Both the position numbers and the translations under genes were made by a program. A model generated the notes under the pieces. It was not told the origin of the DNA, did no database searches, and was given only the letters and a program-made list of their open reading frames with translations. A DNA stretch of 8,672 nucleotides. It comes from Oceanospirillaceae bacterium. Its GTDB lineage: Bacteria > Pseudomonadota > Gammaproteobacteria > Pseudomonadales > Balneatricaceae. The stretch is taken from positions 1 to 8,672 of the forward strand of contig JAGSHA010000119.1 in the NCBI GenBank assembly GCA_023954795.1, given 5' to 3'. This document shows, one piece after another, positions 6,741 to 8,672 of the stretch; positions within the stretch are counted from its first letter, which is position 1; the number at the start of each line of letters is the position of its first letter.

Positions 6741-6857
6741 ATGGCGAAGATCAAAGTCAAAGCAATCAAGAAAGATATCAAAGCACGCCAGGCTAAAATC
6801 GCTAAGCACGAAGGTAAGCTGAAAAAACTGCAGAAACTGCTAAAAAAAGCGAAGTAA
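6741..6857 (+). CDS. 38-aa lysine-rich heptad-patterned microprotein, function unknown
   Basis: Starts MAKIKVKAIKKDIKARQ and ends KLKKLQKLLKKAK. It has 15 Lys and one Arg against one Asp and one Glu, so a net charge near +14, and no Cys, Phe, Trp, Tyr or Pro. Residues 6, 13, 20, 27 and 34 are Val, Ile, Ile, Leu, Leu, and residues 9, 30 and 37 are Ile, Leu and Ala, a heptad pattern broken only by Arg16 and His23. A single long amphipathic or coiled-coil helix is expected. Translation is well supported: AAGGAG (6726-6731) lies nine bases before the ATG, the codons resemble those of the nearby ribosomal protein genes, and an intrinsic terminator follows 20 bp after the stop. Possible roles are nucleic-acid binding, an RNA or ribosome-associated peptide, or a partner of the RHH protein; a membrane-active peptide is a weaker option. 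I do not recognise a named family. Confidence 0.75.
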   Translation: MAKIKVKAIKKDIKARQAKIAKHEGKLKKLQKLLKKAK

Positions 6858-6877
6858 TTCGCCGCAGTCACTGATCC

Positions 6878-6909
6878 AAAGAGGGGTGGTATTATATCCA
6901 CTCCTTTTT
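6878..6909 (+). terminator. Intrinsic terminator of the RHH/microprotein unit
   Basis: Stem AGGGGTGG (6882-6889) pairs with CCACTCCT (6898-6905), with one G-U pair and an 8-base loop, and is followed by a run of T to 6909. The AAAG before the stem can also pair with the T-run. It lies 20 bp after the microprotein stop. Confidence 0.8.
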
Positions 6910-6952
6910 ATGTGCCCGACCATCAGCACGAAACACAAAATCCCTCCTCGTC

Positions 6953-6970
6953 TCGCTCGCTCGCTCGCTC
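6953..6970. repeat. TCGC tetranucleotide tandem repeat, 4.5 copies
   Basis: Four and a half perfect copies of TCGC lie in the gap between the convergent microprotein and rpmG terminators. No gene covers it. It is a simple-sequence tract that could vary in copy number by slippage. Confidence 0.85.
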
Positions 6971-7053
6971 CAACATTTGATTTTTCGTCCCCAATTAAGC
7001 ATCCCGCTGGTTAACATACCCACGACTTATCTCGTCTGGCTTTTTTTAGACAT

Positions 7054-7080
7054 AAAAAAACCCGGCCGAGGCCGGGTTTT
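7054..7080 (-). terminator. Intrinsic terminator of the rpmB-rpmG operon
   Basis: Perfect GC stem CCCGGC (7061-7066) and GCCGGG (7071-7076) with a four-base loop, flanked by seven A on the left and four T on the right. On the minus strand the hairpin is followed by seven T, a strong terminator 17 bp after rpmG. The flanking A/T runs also let it act weakly in the other direction. Confidence 0.93.
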
Positions 7081-7096
7081 CTGAGAAGGAAAAATC

Positions 7097-7264
7097 TTAT
7101 TTGATTTTAGCTTCTTTGTAGATCACGTGTTTGCGAACAACCGGGTCGTATTTTTTAAATTCGAACTTGTCCGGAGTGTTACGCTTGTTCTTCTGAGTGG
7201 TATAGAAGTGACCAGTACCAGCAGAAGAAACCAGTTTGATTTTATCAGTAGCGCCTTTAGCCAT
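7097..7264 (-). CDS. rpmG: 50S ribosomal protein L33
   Basis: 55 residues, the same length as E. coli L33. It begins MAKGATDKIKLVSSAGTGH, continues FYTTQKNKRNTPDKFEFKKYD and ends PVVRKHVIYKEAKIK, nearly identical to the enterobacterial protein at both ends. It has no cysteines, so it is the zinc-free form. It assembles into the large ribosomal subunit near the E site. A strong AAGGAG overlaps the rpmB stop codon and lies seven bases before this ATG, so the two genes, 11 bp apart, are translated from one message. A strong terminator follows. The frame is too short to be found by length alone but is unambiguous by sequence. Confidence 0.98.
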   Translation of the reverse strand: MAKGATDKIKLVSSAGTGHFYTTQKNKRNTPDKFEFKKYDPVVRKHVIYKEAKIK

Positions 7265-7275
7265 GATGCAGCTCC

Positions 7276-7512
7276 TTAAACCTTGATACCGTTAGCACGA
7301 ACTTCAGCCAGAACTACATCGATACCTTTCTTATCGATGATACGCATACCTTTAGAAGATACACGCAGGCGTACGAATTTGTTTTCGTTTTCTACCCAAA
7401 AACGGTGCCAGTGCAGGTTCGGCAGGAAACGACGACGAGTCTTACGCTGTGAGTGGGAAACGTTGTTCCCGGTTACTGGACGCTTGCCAGTGACCATGCA
7501 AACTTTAGCCAT
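7276..7512 (-). CDS. rpmB: 50S ribosomal protein L28
   Basis: 78 residues, the same length as E. coli L28. It begins MAKVCMVTGKRPVTGNNVSH, followed by the basic RKTRRRFLPNLHWHRFWVE segment and ending in SSKGMRIIDKKGIDVVLAE plus a short tail, all family hallmarks. It binds 23S rRNA in the large subunit. It is the first gene of the rpmB-rpmG operon and lies about 155 nt downstream of its predicted transcription start. The ribosome binding site is modest (AAGGG, about 11 bases upstream). Codon choice is that of a highly expressed gene. Confidence 0.98.
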   Translation of the reverse strand: MAKVCMVTGKRPVTGNNVSHSQRKTRRRFLPNLHWHRFWVENENKFVRLRVSSKGMRIIDKKGIDVVLAEVRANGIKV

Positions 7513-7981
7513 TGCTAAAAACCCTTTTAAATACAGTTAGATATACTTCTTATCATCATGATTATCGAAACAACGTTCAACGCCTGCACTCTCAGGCTCA
7601 TTATGTTGCTTCTCAGGCGGAGCGTCCTATACCGAGACAGAATACCATACCAGAGTGCGATAAGAGGTCGCGTATTATACATTAATCATTCACCAACTCC
7701 AGCATAAAACAGTGACTTTATAGCAAATGACAAGTTGTGTTTTCAGGTCATTCACAAACGACGCCAGCACCGTATGTCTAAAGCCCCGAAGCCGCTTCGC
7801 CAGTTTGATCACAGACCTCACATTGCGACAATTTCAGATACCTCGCGTGAACAATTTTGTCACGTGCGTACCGCCCCTAATCTGAGCTAAACTGGCAGTC
7901 AGGATTGCGCCCCCCTTCAATAGGAGAAGAGGCGTCCTCACACACCAATTTCTATTGTTGGACAGCCGGAAGTACAGCTGT
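7513..7981. other. 469-bp divergent intergenic region between rpmB and the CHASE protein gene
   Basis: It holds the rpmB promoter and leader on the minus strand. The leader contains a small hairpin GCCTG/CAGGC (7582-7586 with 7593-7597), and TCTCAGGC is repeated at 7590-7597 and 7611-7618. Further right are a CGAAG/CTTCG hairpin without a T-run (7787-7799), an imperfect palindrome GTGAACAATTTTGTCAC (7847-7863) and a purine-rich AGGAGAAGAGG (7922-7932) with no start codon at the right distance. No convincing plus-strand promoter or RNA gene was found. Confidence 0.6.
7674..7679 (-). promoter_or_regulatory. rpmB-rpmG promoter, consensus -10
   Basis: A perfect TATAAT on the minus strand is followed by ACGCGACC, placing the start near 7667 with a GC-rich discriminator. 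That discriminator type is typical of ribosomal promoters under ppGpp/DksA control, so stringent regulation is inferred. The -35 region is poor (TGGAGT at 7696-7701, 16 bp away). Confidence 0.6.
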
Positions 7982-8672
7982 ATGCCTATCCCGAAGTATT
8001 TGCGTCAACTCTCTATTCTGACTCTGTTTCTTACGGTCGCGGTCTGGACGGCTCATTTCGTCTACAGCAGCCAGGAAGCCGAACACACTCGGGAATTCGA
8101 AAAGCAAACGGATGCGCTTGCCAATCGCATCGAATCACAGATGCAACGTCTGTTCATCGCAATTGACGGCGTACGAGGCTTTGCCTCCACTCATCCCGCA
8201 TTGAGCGCGGCACAATTTCGGGATTATCTCGACAGCGCCGACTTCTTCACGCAGTTTCCGGCAGTGCGTGCGATCGCATACGCTCCTCGCATATCTGTAG
8301 ATGACCTGCCTATTCTGCAGCGCCGGTTGATTAAGGATGCGGAACGTGAGCATCAGGGGTACCCGGCGTTTCAGCTCAAACCCGAGGGAAAGCGGGCCCA
8401 ATACTTCCCAGCGGTACTGGTGGAGCCTCGTGAAGGCAATGACAACGTTTACGGTTTTGACCTCTGGGCGCATAAACTTCGCCGGGCTGCCGCAGAACAG
8501 GCGCGCGACAGCGGGCAACCGATTCTATCGGCACCGGTAACGCTCTCACAGGACAAAGAGTCCGGCTTAAAAGGCGTTCTTTTACTCAGCCCTGTGTATA
8601 CCTCTGGTATCCCAACACTGAATACACGCGAACGCCGAGATGCTCATATCGGGTTTATCCCTGTCGGCCTTA
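7982..8672 (+). CDS. CHASE-domain membrane sensor protein, N-terminal part (C-terminus outside window)
   Basis: 230 codons are visible and the frame is still open at the right edge. Residues 1-8 are basic, one membrane helix spans about 9-29 (LSILTLFLTVAVWTAHFVY), and a helical linker leads into a periplasmic CHASE sensor domain from about residue 60. Its hallmarks are RGFASTHPALSAAQFRDYL, the segment FPAVRAIAYAPRI, VYGFDLWAHKLRRAA and the strand GQPILSAPVTL. CHASE domains sense small ligands and pass the signal through a second membrane helix to a histidine kinase, diguanylate cyclase or phosphodiesterase module. That output part is beyond the window, so the protein cannot be called kinase or GGDEF/EAL here. 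The ATG at 7982 has a GGAAG nine bases upstream; the frame is open further back, but only TTG codons lie there. Confidence 0.88.
   Translation, partial: MPIPKYLRQLSILTLFLTVAVWTAHFVYSSQEAEHTREFEKQTDALANRIESQMQRLFIAIDGVRGFASTHPALSAAQFRDYLDSADFFTQFPAVRAIAYAPRISVDDLPILQRRLIKDAEREHQGYPAFQLKPEGKRAQYFPAVLVEPREGNDNVYGFDLWAHKLRRAAAEQARDSGQPILSAPVTLSQDKESGLKGVLLLSPVYTSGIPTLNTRERRDAHIGFIPVGL

Noticed and set aside
6497..6857. Toxin-antitoxin module (RHH antitoxin followed by toxin)
   Set aside because: The gene order would fit, but the second product is a 38-aa polylysine-like helix without any recognised toxin fold, and the genes do not overlap or abut. Kept only as an unknown pair.
6953..6970. CRISPR or iteron array
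   Set aside because: The unit is only four bases with no spacers, so it is a simple tandem repeat.
7558..7707. 49-codon plus-strand frame starting MIIETTFNACT
   Set aside because: No ribosome binding site, and it lies antisense over the rpmB leader and promoter; likely chance.
7787..7799. Intrinsic terminator from the CGAAG/CTTCG hairpin
   Set aside because: The stem is five pairs with no T-run on either strand and no gene ends nearby.
7847..7863. CRP binding site
   Set aside because: GTGA and TCAC are present but separated by nine bases instead of six.
8135..8518. 127-codon minus-strand frame
   Set aside because: It is fully antisense to the CHASE-domain coding region, whose protein features are clear.

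Overview
The window looks like chromosomal DNA from a gammaproteobacterium, probably a marine or Oceanospirillales-like one. The basis is the L28 and L33 proteins, which are close in length and sequence to the E. coli forms, plus recognisable MutM, RlmF and MocR-type proteins. The genus cannot be fixed from sequence alone. No phage, IS, CRISPR, tRNA or rRNA gene is visible, so this is mostly ordinary core and semi-core gene content.

Layout. Bases 1-2155, minus strand: an EamA-family transporter, then mutM (formamidopyrimidine-DNA glycosylase), then an alpha/beta hydrolase cut by the left edge just at its predicted nucleophilic serine. Bases 2296-3708, plus strand: a MocR/GntR-type PLP-binding regulator divergent from the transporter. 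The shared intergenic region carries a perfect 11-bp inverted repeat whose second arm covers the regulator's own start codon. Bases 3705-6217, minus strand: rlmF (23S rRNA m6A methyltransferase, convergent with the regulator and overlapping it by 4 bp), an exported metallo-beta-lactamase-fold hydrolase and a small membrane-anchored protein of unknown function.

Bases 6374-6909, plus strand, are the least familiar part and look like a compact two-gene unit. It has a near-consensus promoter with a 12-bp palindrome at the predicted transcription start, a 61-aa ribbon-helix-helix DNA-binding protein, a 38-aa very lysine-rich heptad-patterned microprotein with an excellent ribosome binding site, and an intrinsic terminator. 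A TCGC tandem repeat lies just beyond it.

Bases 7054-7680, minus strand: the rpmB-rpmG ribosomal protein operon with its terminator and a consensus -10 promoter with a GC-rich discriminator. Bases 7982-8672, plus strand: the N-terminal part of a membrane-anchored CHASE-domain signalling protein, cut by the right edge.

In E. coli rpmB, rpmG and mutM lie next to each other. Here the same three genes remain on the same strand, but about 5.9 kb of other genes separates rpmG from mutM. The best candidates for something undescribed are the ribbon-helix-helix/lysine-rich microprotein pair and the inverted repeat at the MocR start codon.
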